The notes under the pieces are model-generated. The model did no database searches and was not told the origin of the DNA. It was given only the letters and a program-made list of their open reading frames with translations. Positions 1 through 10,400 of a DNA stretch of 64,000 bases are shown here, one piece after another; within the stretch, counting starts at the first letter, position 1, and every line of letters starts with the position of its first letter. The stretch is taken from positions 31,994,587 through 32,058,586 of the forward strand of contig OX457058.1 of NCBI GenBank assembly GCA_949752795.1, written 5' to 3'. Source of the DNA: Hyperoodon ampullatus (taxonomy: Eukaryota > Chordata > Mammalia > Artiodactyla > Ziphiidae). A program made the position numbers and the translations under genes.

Positions 1-1085
1 GCAATTCAAATTACCTATGATCAGTGTTTGCATAATACATATTTTTCCATCCTTTTACTGTTTACCTCTCTGGGATTTATATTAAAAATATATCTCTTAT
101 AGATAACAATATTATTTGGGTCTTTTAAAAAATTCAGTACAACATTCTCTGCCTTTTAATTTAGTTTATTCTTTAAAATTATTGTTACGGCTGGCTTTAA
201 ATTTTCCATCTTGCTATTTGTCTTCTTTTTGTCCACCTGTTCGTTTTTCCTTTCCTTTTTTTAGATTTGTATTTCTAACTATTCCATTTAATCTCTTCTA
301 TTGGCTCATTAACTATACCTATTATCTTTATCCTTTTACTAGTGACTTTAGATTTATAATGTCCACTGTTAACTTCTCAAGTAATATTCTACTTGCTCAA
401 ATAAGATGTAAACCTTAAAATCATGGACTCTCATCTCCCCCTTCCATCCTTTGTTATCAGATACATTACTTCTACATAAGTAATAAATCCCATAACACAT
501 TGATATTATTGTTGAAAACTGTCAACTTTCTTCTGAAGAAATTTGTTCTATGCCAAAACGTTAACATTTCCCTGGCCCCGAGCACTTTAAAGACATTCAT
601 TTGACTGTCTTCTGCCCTGCATTGTTTCTGATGTGCATTACTAACTTTGTTCTCCATACATAATGTGTCTTTTACTCCTGGTCGATTTTAAGATTTTCTC
701 ATCACACCTTTTTAGTGATTTGAATAAAATGACCTTTGCTGTGATTTTCTTCTTATTGATTCTTCTTAGGTTTCATTGCATGCTTTAGATTTGTGTGTTT
801 ATATTTTTCATCAATTTGGAAACATTTTCCATCACTATTTCTTCATATATTTTATCTGCCCATGCCCTCTCTGAGGATTCCAATTAGAGGTAACTTTCAC
901 TCCTTGATATTGCTGTACAGGTGAGTGTGTTCATGTCCCTCAGCTGTTTTTCTCTCTGTGCTTCAGGGTAGTTTTTGGTCTTCAAGCTCACTACCTTTTC
1001 TTCTGCACATTTCATCTTCTGTTAAGACCGTTCAGTATTTGTTTTTCAGATTTATATTGTTAACACTAACACACAGTAAAAGGAC
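1..1085 (-). mobile_element. Ancient L1-type LINE fragment, antisense
   Basis: AT-rich DNA with no gene. The order of motifs from about 160 to 1060 (T-rich stretches, a segment resembling 'cattgtttctgatg', a Phe/Ser-rich frame, then a segment resembling 'tctgcccatgccctctctga') runs parallel to 5700-6960 in this window. Both look like the opposite strand of the 5' part of an old mammalian L1 of L1M type. It is strongly diverged and encodes nothing intact. The subfamily is from memory and uncertain; a RepeatMasker run would settle it. Confidence 0.5.
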
Positions 1086-1109
1086 CTTTTCTTTTCTTGG
1101 AGTACAGTG

Positions 1110-2115
1110 CTGTGCATGTTAATACATGTGTAGATTTGCTTAACCACCACCTCCAGGATACAGAACAGTTTCACGTCCCCCCAAATTCCTTTATGCTGCC
1201 TTCTGTGGTCAGAATCTCTGCCCACACCTAAATCTAGGAAACCCCTAGTCTGTGCTCTTGCCCCATATTTTTGTCATTTCTAGAATGTCATATAAATAGA
1301 ATCACACAGTATGTAACTTTTTTGCACTGGCTTCTTTCACCCAGATTAATACCTTTGTGGTTCATCAATGTGGTTGCATGTGTCTGTAATCTGGCCTTTT
1401 TATTGCTGGGAAGTATTCCATTGTAAGAATGCTTATCCATTCATCCATTGAAGGATATTTGGTTGTTTCCAGTTTTTGGTGATTAAGAAAAGAGCTGCTG
1501 TAACATTTGGTGTACAGGTGTAAACCTAAGTTTTTACTTCTCTAGGGAAAATACTTAGGAGTGGAATTGCTGGGTCATATGGTAAATGTAAATACTTAAA
1601 TTTATATGAACCCGCTAGACTGTGGCTGAACCACTTTACATTCCCACCAGCAATGAATGCATCCTCACCCACACTTGGTATTGCTCAGTTTAAAAAGCTG
1701 GGTTGTTTCTTAATGTTGAGTTTGAGGGATTGCTTTATATATTCTGGATATATGTCAGATCTGTCACTTACAAATATTATCTCTAAGTCTGTAGCTTGCC
1801 TTTTCATTATTTTAATAGTACCTTATGTAGAGTAAAAGTGTTAACTTTTGGTGAACTCCAGTTTACATTTTTAAAATAGATTATGCTTTTGATGTCATGT
1901 CTAAGAACTCTCTGCTATGTTTACTTCTAAAAAGCTTATAGTTTAAAATTTTACATTTAGATTTATGATCAACTTTGAATACATTTTTTACAATATGCAA
2001 AGGTTAGACTGAGGTTTTTTTTGTATGTGAATGCCCAATCGTTACATTATTATTTGTTCAAAAACCTACTTTTTTTCATGGAATTGCCTTTGCACATTTT
2101 CCAAAAATCATTTGG
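1110..2115 (-). mobile_element. Old L1 3' end and ORF2 tail, antisense
   Basis: The stretch carries the typical reverse complement of an L1 3' region: 'aagtattccattgt', 'tatccattcatccattgaagg', 'ttgctgggtcatatggtaa', 'attcccaccagcaatg', then 'ttctggatatatgtcag' and 'gaattgcctttgcaca'. These are hallmarks of the end of ORF2 and the 3' UTR of L1M/L1ME elements. Many stops and indels break the frame. It abuts a different L1 fragment in the opposite orientation at about 2110. Confidence 0.75.
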
Positions 2116-2981
2116 AAGAAAATTTGATAAATGTGCAAATATATGGAAACAAAGCAAAACACTCTTAAATAACCAAAGGGTCAAAAAAGAAATCACAAAG
2201 GAGATTAGAAAATACTTCGAGATGAATCAAATGAAAGCAAATTATACCAAAACTTATGGATGTCATGAAATCACAGCTTAGAGGGAAATTTATATCTGTA
2301 AGTACCTATATTTAAAAAAAAAGAAAGATGTCAAATAATAACCTAAACTTCCACCTTAAGAAACTAGAAAAAGTGGAGAAAACTAAACATAAATCAAGCA
2401 GAGGAAGGATATAATAAATATTAGAGCTGAAATAAATTAAATAAAGAATAAGAAAAACAATACAGAAAATCAGTGGAACCACAAGTTAATTCTTTGAAAA
2501 TATCAACAAAATTATCAAACTTTAAAATAGGCTAATTCCCCCCCATAAAAAGAAAGATAGAAAGAGGACTTAAATGACTAAATTAGAAATAAAAGGGGAG
2601 ATATTACTACTGAAATGGAATTTCTATTCAGAAATAGAAAGGGTTATAAGAGAATACTATGAACAACTGCATGCCAACAAATTAAATGATCTAGGTGAAA
2701 TGGACAAGCTTCTAGAAAGACACAAACTATTGAAAACAACTCAAGAAGAAATAGAAAATCTGAATAGGCATATGTATAACAAGTGAAGAGATTGAATAGT
2801 AATCACAAAACTTCCCACAAAGAAAAGCCTAGGACCACATGGCTTCAGTGATGAATTCTACCAAATGTTTAAAGAAAATTAGTAGGAATCCTTCACATAC
2901 ATGTCCATAAAATAGAAGGGGTGGGCACACTTCCCAACTCATTCTATAAGGCCAAGATTACCCTGATTCCAAAACCAGAGA

Positions 2982-3018
2982 CAGCATTGGTGGTTCATTG
3001 GTAGAATTCTCACCTGCC
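2982..3018 (+). pseudogene. Tailless retropseudogene of a tRNA-Gly 5' half
   Basis: Positions 2984-3018 match about the first 35 nt of tRNA-Gly(GCC), from the 5' end ('gcattggtggttca') into the anticodon loop, with about two differences, one of CpG-decay type. It contains box A but lacks the 3' half and box B, so it cannot be a functional tRNA gene. It is flanked by a perfect 13-bp direct repeat, CCAAAACCAGAGA (2969-2981 and 3017-3029), and has no poly(A). The host L1 reads through if one repeat copy and the insert are removed. This looks like L1-machinery insertion of a cleaved tRNA half; tailless retropseudogenes are a known mammalian class. Confidence 0.75.
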
Positions 3019-3094
3019 AAAACCAGAGATATTATGAGAAAAGAAAGATAGAGACCAATATCCCTTAGGAATATAGATGCAAAAATTCTTAACA

Positions 3095-3305
3095 GGGCTT
3101 CCCTGGTGGCACGGTGGTTGAGAGTACACCTGCTGATGCAGGGGACATGGGTTCGTGCTCCGGTCCGGGAAGATCCCACATGCCGTGGAGTGGCTGGGCC
3201 CGTGAGCCATGGCCGCTGGGCCTGTGCATCAGGAGCCTGTGCTCCACAACGGGAAAGGCCACAACAGTGAGAGGCCCGTGTACCACAAAAAAAAAAAAAA
3301 AAAAA
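3095..3305 (+). mobile_element. CHR-2-type SINE
   Basis: tRNA-Glu-derived SINE starting 'gggcttccctggtggcac' (box A region), with a box B-like 'ggttcgtgctccgg', a body ending 'gtgagaggcccgtg' and a long A tail. It is flanked by the target-site duplication AAAAATTCTTAACA (3081-3094) and its copy after the tail (to 3320). It is inserted in the L1 ORF2 fragment. Open frames across it on both strands are not genes. Confidence 0.95.
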
Positions 3306-3939
3306 AAAAAATTCTTAACAAAATACTAAAAAGCCAAAGGTAGCAAAATGTAAAAAGAATTATACACCATGACAAAGTAGTATTTATCCCAGGAATGCAA
3401 GGTTGGTTCAACATATGAAAATAATATATGTATTAATAAATAATAATATAGTAACAAACTATATTAATAGAATAAAAGACAAAACCAAATGGACATCTCA
3501 AAAGATGGAGAAAAATCATTTAATAAAATTCAACACTCTTTCATAATTTAAAAAAAACACACTCAACAAACTAGGAATATAAGAAACATTCTCAACTAAC
3601 AAAGAGCATCTGTGAAAAACTCACAGCAAATATCACATTTAATTATGGAAAACTGAATGCTTTCCTCCTAAGATGAAGAGCAGAAGGATGTCTACTCTGA
3701 CCACTTCTATTTAACATTATGCTGGAGCTTCTAGCCAGGGGAATTAGGCAAGAAAAAGAAATAAAAGACATCCAGATTGATAAGGAAGAAGTAAAACTAT
3801 CTCTATTTGCATATGGCATGATCTAGTATTTAGAAAATCATAAGGAATCCACTAAAAAAAAAAAAACTCTCACAACTAACAAATGATCTCAACAAGGTTG
3901 CAGGATACAAGATTGATATAGAAAATCAATTGCATTCTT

Positions 3940-4147
3940 TTTTTTTTTTTTTTTGCGGTATGCGGGCCTCTCACTGCTGTGGCCTCTCCCATTATGGAGC
4001 ACAGGCTCCGGATGCGCAGGCTCAGTGGCCATGGCTCACGGGCCCAGCCGCTCCGCGGCATGTGGGATCTTCCCGGACCGGGACACGAACCCGTGTCCCC
4101 TGCATCAGCAGGTGGACTCTCAACCACTGCGCCACCAGGGAAGCCCC
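3940..4147 (-). mobile_element. CHR-2-type SINE, antisense
   Basis: Reverse-oriented copy: poly(T) at the left, 'gcctctcactgctgtggcc' in the body and 'ccaccagggaagccc' at the right. The target-site duplication TCAATTGCATTCTT is perfect (3926-3939 and 4148-4161). It interrupts the RT domain of the L1 fragment. Confidence 0.95.
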
Positions 4148-4490
4148 TCAATTGCATTCTTATACACTAGCAATGAGCAATCTGAAAATGAAATTAATAA
4201 AGCAATTCAACTTATAATTGCATCAAAAAGAATAAAATACTTAGGATTAATTTTAACAATCCAAGTGCAGTACTTTTTCACTAAAAACTACAAAACATCA
4301 TTGAAAGAAATTAAAGAAGACCTAAATAAGTGGGGAGATATCACACATTCCTTGACTGGAAGACGATATTATTAAGATAGCAGTACTCTCCAAATTGATC
4401 TGCAGGTTCATCACAATCTCTATCAAAATCCCAACTGTAAGGGATTGCGTAGAACAGAAAAATTGTTATTTGAAAAGCTCAATAAAATTA

Positions 4491-4907
4491 ATTAGCTGCA
4501 AGCCAGATTGAAAAAGAAAAAAGAAAGTACAAATTACCTACATCAGTACTTAGAGAAGGGATATCATGACACACCCCACAGATATTAAAAAGACAATAAG
4601 GGAATTCTATGAACAACTCTATGCAAATAAATTTGATAACTTAGATGAAATGAACCAAGTCTTTGAAAATTACAAACTATCAAAACCCAGGTTTTGGGCT
4701 TCCCTGGTGGCACAGTGGTTGGGAGTCTGCCTGCTAATGCAGGGGACGCGGGTTCAAGCCCTGGTCTGGAGCCTATGCGTCTGGAGCCTGTGGTCTGCAA
4801 CAAGAGAGGCCGCGACAGTGAGAGGCCCGCGCACCGCGATGAAGAGTGGCCCCCGCTTGCCACAACTAGAGAAAGCCCTCGCACAGAAACGAAGACCCAA
4901 CACAGCA

Positions 4908-4950
<43 letters not shown>

Positions 4951-5110
4951 ATTCCTACCCCCAACACCTAAAAAAAAAAAAAAAAAAAAAAAAAACAAAC
5001 CCAGGTTTTGTCATTTGAAAAAATGGAATTTGCAGTTAAATTTTTTTGAAAAAGAATCTCCAGATCCAGAGAGTTTCATTGGTGAATTCTACTAAACATT
5101 TACTGAATCC
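4491..5110 (+). mobile_element. Second old L1 ORF2 fragment
   Basis: A frame around 4575-4690 reads 'REFYEQLYANKFDNLDEM', the same ORF2 segment seen near 2660 in the neighbouring L1, so this is a separate insertion or a rearranged copy. It resumes after the SINE at 5010, with the segment before RT ('ggtgaattctactaaacatt', 5080-5099). It is not intact. Confidence 0.65.
4696..4996 (+). mobile_element. CHR-1-type (long) SINE with a compound tail
   Basis: The long form carries the extra 3' module ('gccacaactagagaaagcc', 4859-4877). The tail is unusual: an (AAAT)n run to 4952, then 17 non-repetitive bases (4953-4969, 'tcctacccccaacacct'), then about 26 A. The whole lies between copies of AAACCCAGGTTTT (4683-4695 and 4997-5009). 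The bases between the two A-rich blocks therefore arrived with the SINE or arose in its tail. Confidence 0.9.
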
Positions 5111-5344
5111 CTACCTTTGGGTTTATTACAAACTGCATATAAAAAACAAGGGTTCTTGTTTTTTATTCCATTTTGATAACCTCTTTTAATTTCTGTGTTT
5201 GCATCATTTACGTTTAAAGTAATTTTTGATGCATTTGGATATAGTTCACCATTTCATTATTTATTTTCTGTTTCTTCCCATTATTTTTTTTCTGGTATTT
5301 CCTTTTTTTCTTCTTTCATTTAGATTATTTAAATATTCTTTAGT

Positions 5345-5671
5345 GGGACTTCCCTGGTGGCGCAGTAGTTAAGAATCAGCCTGCTAATGCAGAGGACACG
5401 GGTTCGATCCCTGGTCCGGGAAGATCCCACATGCCATGGAGCAACTAAGCCCGTGAACCACAACTACTGAGCCTGTGTGCCACAACTACTGAAGCCCGCG
5501 CGTCTAGAGCCCGTGCTCCGCAACAAGAGAAGCCACCGCAGTGAAAAGCTCGCACACCACATTGAAGAGTAACCCCTGCTCGCCACAACTACAGAAAGCC
5601 TGTGTGCAGCAATGAAGACCCAAAGCAACCAAAAATAAATAAAATTGATTCTTTTAAAAAATTAAATAAAT
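5345..5671 (+). mobile_element. CHR-1-type (long) SINE
   Basis: Starts 'gggacttccctggtggcgc'. It has box B 'ggttcgatccctgg', the repeated 'ccacaactactga' module and the 3' 'cgccacaactacagaaagcc' part. The tail is A/T-rich. The target-site duplication AAATATTCTTTAGT is perfect (5331-5344 and 5672-5685). Confidence 0.95.
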
Positions 5672-6054
5672 AAATATTCTTTAGTATTCCATTTTAATTC
5701 TTGAGTTTTTTACTCTTCATACCTTAAAAAAAGTGGTTGCACTACGTATTACAATACACATTCTTAACTTTTCAAAACCTACATAGAATTAATATTTTAC
5801 CACTTCAAGAGGAATTTTTAAATCTTAGCATGCATTAGTCTCCATATCCTCCTCTATGCTGTAGTTGTCATATATATTATATTTACATACATTGAAAATC
5901 CCATCTGACTGTGTTACACTTTGTACTTTCAGAACTTAAGGGGATGAAAGTAGCCTGTTATGTCTACTCAGATATTTGCCACTCTGTACTTCCTTAGTTC
6001 CTGAAGTTCCCAGTTTCCCTCTGGCATCATTTCCCTCACATCTAAAAACGTTTT

Positions 6055-6270
6055 GTTTTTTTGTTTTTTGGTTTTTTTTGCTGTACACGGGCCTCTCACT
6101 GCTGTGGCCTCTCCCGTTGCGGAGCACAGGCTCTGGACACACAGGCTCCGCGGCCATGGCTCGCGGGCCCAGCCGCTTCGCGGCATGTGGGATCTTCCGG
6201 GATCAGGGCACGAACCCGTGTCCCCTGCATCGGCAGGCGGACTCTCAACCACTGCGCCACCATGGAAGCC
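6055..6270 (-). mobile_element. CHR-2-type SINE, antisense
   Basis: Left end is an interrupted poly(T) ('gtttttttgttttttgg'); right end is 'ccaccatggaagcc'. The target-site duplication CTAAAAACGTTTT is at 6042-6054 and 6271-6283. Confidence 0.95.
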
Positions 6271-6972
6271 CTAAAAACGTTTTTGAGAATATTTTTTAGG
6301 ACAGGTCTACTGGCAACACATTTTCTTGGTTTTCCTTTATCTTACAATGTCTTTATTTCACCTTCATTCCTGTAGGATATTTTCACTGGGTATAGAATCT
6401 TGGGGGATAGTGTTGAGGTGTTTGTTCATTTGTTTGTCTTTTCAGTACTTTAAAAATGTTGTGCCACGATCTTCTATCTTCCATGGTTTTTGATAAGAAA
6501 TCCACTGTCGTTCAAATTCTTGTGCCTTGACTTGTGTCATTTTTCTCTGGCTGCTTTCAAGAGTTTTTCGTCTGTCTTTACATTTAGCATTTTGAATACG
6601 ATGTTTTGGTCATGAATTTATTTGAGTTTATCCTGCTTGGGGCTTGTTGTGCTTCTTGAATCTGTTTGTTTATATCTTTCACCAAATTTAGGGAGTTTTC
6701 AGCCAGTATTTCTTCAAATATTATTCCAAGACCACAGTCTTTCACTTCTCCTTCTGGCATTCCAGTGGTACAACTGTTAAATCCTTTGATATTGTTCCAC
6801 GGGATCCTGACACCCTGTCATTAAAGTTTTTTTTTTTTTGTTTTTGTCTCTATTCTTTAGATCAGGTAGTTTCTATTGCTCTATCTGCAAGTTTACTGAC
6901 CCCTTCCTTTGTTTTACATTCTGATATTGAGCTCACCAGTGAATTTTAAATTTCACTTATGGTAGCTTTCAG

Positions 6973-7099
6973 TTTTGTTTTTTTGGACACACCACACTGC
7001 ACGGCTTCCGGGATCTTAGTTCCCCAACCAGGGATTGAACCTGCGACCTGGGCAGTGAAAGCACAGAGTCCTAACCACTGGACTGCCAGGGAATTCCCT
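6973..7099 (-). mobile_element. Short CHR-type SINE, antisense
   Basis: About 125 bp, consisting of the tRNA-related part and little else: 'ttccccaaccagggattgaa' (box B, reverse) and 'ccagggaattccc' at the right. Flanked by GTAGCTTTCAG (6962-6972 and 7100-7110). Confidence 0.9.
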
Positions 7100-7534
7100 G
7101 TAGCTTTCAGCTTTTAAATGTTCATTTATTTCTTGTTTATATTCTCTATTTCTTTGCTAAAATTTTCTCTCTTCCCTTTCATCTAAAGGGAGTTTCCCCT
7201 TATTTATTGAAAAGTGGTTATAGTAGCTGCCTTTAAGTGTTTGTTAATTCCAAGATCTGTGTCATTTCAGGGTTGTTATCTTTTGACTGTTTTTTCCTTG
7301 CAGGTTGAAGTTTTTCTGGTTCTTCAAATACATGGCATTTTGCATTATATCCTGGACATTTTGTATTATATCCTGGACATTTTGTACATTACATTATGAG
7401 ACTCCCTGTATGTGTTTAACTCCTAAGGAGAATGTTACTATTAGGGACCATTGACCTGGTGAGGTTCACACTGCCAGTTCTGGCCCACTTTCCATGGGCC
7501 GTGGTTCCAAAGTCAATTCAATATTCAAAGGCTT

Positions 7535-7742
7535 GGGCTTCCCTGGTGGCGCAGTGGTTGAGAGTCCACCTGCTGATGCAGGGGACACGGGTTCATGCCC
7601 TGGTCCGGGAGGATCCCGCATGCAGCGGAGTGGCTGGGCCCATGAGCTATGGCCGCTGAGCCTGCGCGTCCAGAGCCTGTGCTCCGCAACGGGAGAGGCC
7701 ACAACAGTGAGAGGCCCGCATACTGAAAAAATATATATATAT
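7535..7742 (+). mobile_element. CHR-2-type SINE with an (AT)n tail
   Basis: Standard CHR-2 body ('gggcttccctggtggcgcag' to 'gagaggcccgcata'). The A tail has decayed into an AT dinucleotide run. The target-site duplication ATATTCAAAGGCTT is at 7521-7534 and 7743-7756. Confidence 0.95.
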
Positions 7743-8569
7743 ATATTCAAAGGCTTTGCAATCCAGTTTGGATCTGCTCTGTTTATGCAACCTCCTCCAA
7801 CCTGTCTGGAATCTGGGTGGTGTTCTACCTTTTAGCTTGATTCTCAAAGCCTGTGGTGTGCTGGTTAGTGACAACCCTTTGCAATGCAGCTCAGAGGTGA
7901 ACCTAGGAATTCGAATACAACGATTTAGGATTAACTCTCTTGAACTCCTTCTTCTCCTTTATATCCAGCCCCCTGGAGCCTCCCTTCCTCAGCTGGTGGC
8001 CAGAAAGCCAGGGCTTTAGTTTCCCACACTGCTGCACCCTCCCCATAACTGTGACAGCAACCAGGGCCAATCTATGGGAGGGCACAGGGAAAGAAAAAGC
8101 AAGGAGACTTTGTCCCCCACTCATGGTACCGTAGCTCTTCTGGTCAGAGAGAAGGTCTCCTCTCCATTAGAGCTTTAGGAACCCACCTGACAGCCACTTC
8201 CATTGTCACCCCTGCCACGATTGCTGCTGTAGGATGGTATGAGGCTGGGGAGAGACAGAACAGAAAAATGACCACTGACTCTCCGACCCTAGGAGTCCCC
8301 TTTCCTGCTCCACAGAGCAGGAGGAGGAGGCTTCTCTTAGAGCTCGTTTTGTCTAAAGCCATAGTGCCCTTCCAGGTGTGGGGGATGCCTTTGAGTCAAG
8401 CTGGGCAATAACAGAGGAAAAGTAAATGGGCAAAACCTCCCACCAATTTGATGCATTGCAAATTCTGGCCTCACTCCCTCATCTTCCCACCATGTACTTT
8501 TCAGAGTCCCCAGGTACCTGCTCCATGCATTCTGTCCAGGAACCGTAATTTCATCAGTGGAGAGTCAGG

Positions 8570-10400
8570 GTGAATGCCCTTCCTCCATCTGGCCCAGATC
8601 AGGAATCTCCACCCAGAGAACTTTTCATTTCAGATATTGCATTTTTCCAGCTCTAGATTTTGCTTTTGTTTCTGTCTTTTTATGGTTTCAATGTCTCCCC
8701 TCGTCATGTTTTCACTTTTCTTTAAATCCTTGAGTATATTTATAATAGTTGTTTTAAAGTCACTGACTGCTAGTTCTAGCATCTCTGTTATTTCTTGGTC
8801 TGTTATTATTGACTCATTTTTCTTTATGGGTGACATTTTGGTATGGGTTACATTTCTCTACCTTTTTTGGCATGTCCAGAAATTTTTATTGAATGCTGGA
8901 CTTGAGATTATTATACTGTTAAAGCCTGGATTTTATTGTCTTTCTTTATAGAGTGATGCATTTTGTTCTGACAAGCGCTTAATTCCTCTGTGCATCAATT
9001 TGAACCTCTCAAAATATGTCTGGAAACTTTGTTAAACCTTATCTATGGCCATCTCAACCCTATTCTTTTGTTTGTTTGTTTTATTGAAGTCTAGTTGGTT
9101 TACAATGCTGTGTTAATTTCTGCTGTACAGCAAAGTGATTCAGTTATACATACATATATATATATACACACATGTATATATACATATATATTCTTTTTTA
9201 TATTCTTTTGCATTATGGTTTATCACAGGATATTGAATATAGTTCCCTGTGCTATACAGCAGGACCTTGTTGTTTATCCATTCCATATATAATAGTTTGC
9301 ATCTGCTAATCCCAACCTCCTACTCCATCCTTCCCCCAAACCCCTCCCCCTTGGCAACCACAAGTCTGTTCTCTATGCCCATGATTCTCTTTCTGTTTCG
9401 TAGATAAATTCATTTGTACCATTTTTTAGATTCCACGTATAAGTGATATCATATGATATTCATCTTCCTCTGTCTAACTTACTTCACTTAGTATGATAAT
9501 GTCTAGGTCCATCCCTGTTGCTGCAAATGGCATTATTTCCTTCTTTTTTATGGCTGAGTAATATTCCATTGTATATATGTACCACATCTTCTTTATCCAT
9601 TCCTCTGTCGATGGACGTTTACGTTGTTTCCATGTCCTGGCTATTGTGAATAGTGCTGCCATGAACATAGGGGTGCATGGATTTTTTGAATTACAGTTTT
9701 GTCTGGATATATATGCCCAGGAGTGGGATTGCTGGATCCTATGGCAGCTCTATTTTTAGTTTTCTGAGGAACCTCCATACTGTTTTCCTTTGTTCAGCCT
9801 TATTCTTAAGGTGTGTCCTTTCTGGGGTCTTTGTTGAATTAATGCAGGATTCAGTGAGGACTCCCTGCTCTGGCTGATCTGAACTGGAGCACCTCCCACC
9901 CAGTGAGTACTCAGGACTGTGATACCTTCAGCATCTTGTGCTTGTCTTGGTCCAGCCCATCCCCCCTTGTGCAGGTCCACAGTGGTGCCCATCCACAGAC
10001 ACAGAAGGACCCTGTGCAGATTTCTGAATTCCTTTTCTGCCTACATCTCTCCATGCAGATCTCTACCTCACAAATTCCAGCTTCCTGAGCCTCCCCAAAC
10101 TCCAGTCTTTGTCTCCTCAGCTCAATGGGACTGCTGTTCTCTGCTGGGGTCTCCTCTCTGCACTGGGCTCTAGTAAATGCCAGCAGGCAAGAAGCCAGGT
10201 AGATTATGGGTTCATGGTATTTGTTTAGCTTCTCTGAGGGATCGCATTCCCTCACTGCCTGTTGTCCAATGTCTGCAAACAGTCGTTTTATATATTTTTT
10301 GGTTTTTGGTTTTTTTCCCCAGTTTTCAACTTATTTGCAGCAGGAGGGCTAGGCTGCTGCCAGTTGCTCTGTCATATTTAGAAGTGAAAATCTGTTTATT
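8570..10400 (-). mobile_element. Second ancient L1-type 5' region, antisense, split by a younger L1
   Basis: 8625-8960 repeats the module seen near 7130-7400 ('attgaatgctggacttgag' here, 'tatcctggacatt' there). 9800-10400 carries the continuing GC-richer part, ending near 'ctgttgtccaatgtctgcaaa'. The two halves flank the L1 at 9068-9797. It encodes no intact frame and was assigned by motif order only. Confidence 0.45.
9068..9797 (-). mobile_element. 5'-truncated L1 insertion, 3' end only, antisense
   Basis: About 730 bp. On the minus strand, 9474-9668 encodes the ORF2 C-terminus, including 'MEYYSAIKKKEIMPFAATG' and 'MDLDIIILSEVS', with little damage. The 3' UTR follows, with a TA-rich microsatellite (about 9144-9202) and a T/G-rich tail at the left end. 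Near-identical flanks CCCTATTCTT (9058-9067) and CCTTATTCTT (9798-9807) look like a target-site duplication with one change. It is clearly younger than the surrounding L1 debris. Confidence 0.85.

Larger units (their letters stand above)
2116..4490 (+). mobile_element. Old L1 ORF2 fragment, interrupted by three later insertions
   Basis: Conceptual translation gives recognisable L1 ORF2 blocks in order: the linker ('VKKEITKEIRKYFEMN', near 2180), 'REYYEQLHANKLNDLGEMDK' (near 2660), the start of reverse transcriptase (2830-3080), the block around 'GFIPGMQGW' (near 3385), and the later RT/thumb part up to 'EIKEDLNKWGDI' (near 4310). Frameshifts and stops show it is dead. It is split by a tRNA-Gly-half insertion (2982-3016) and by CHR SINEs at 3095 and 3940. 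All three sit between duplicated L1 bases, so they are younger than the L1. Confidence 0.8.
5120..8560 (-). mobile_element. Ancient L1-type LINE 5' region, antisense, with SINE insertions
   Basis: T-rich DNA containing a run of motifs I associate with the reverse strand of the 5' part of old L1M elements: 'atatttaaatattctttag', 'gctgctttcaagag', 'cttcttgaatctg', 'tttcttcaaatatt', 'tttctattgctctatctgc'. The same order is partly repeated at 430-1060 and at 8570-8960. It encodes no intact frame. SINEs at 5345, 6055, 6973 and 7535 all interrupt it. The GC-richer part, 7760-8560, may be the L1 5' end or unrelated spacer. The subfamily is not assigned. Confidence 0.5.

Noticed and set aside
2990..3020. 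Functional tRNA-Gly gene
   Set aside because: Only the 5' half is present. Box B, the anticodon stem's 3' strand and the acceptor 3' strand are missing, and it has insertion-type flanking repeats.
9144..9202. TA-rich tract as an origin or matrix attachment element
   Set aside because: It is the microsatellite inside the 3' UTR of the truncated L1, so the mobile element explains it.
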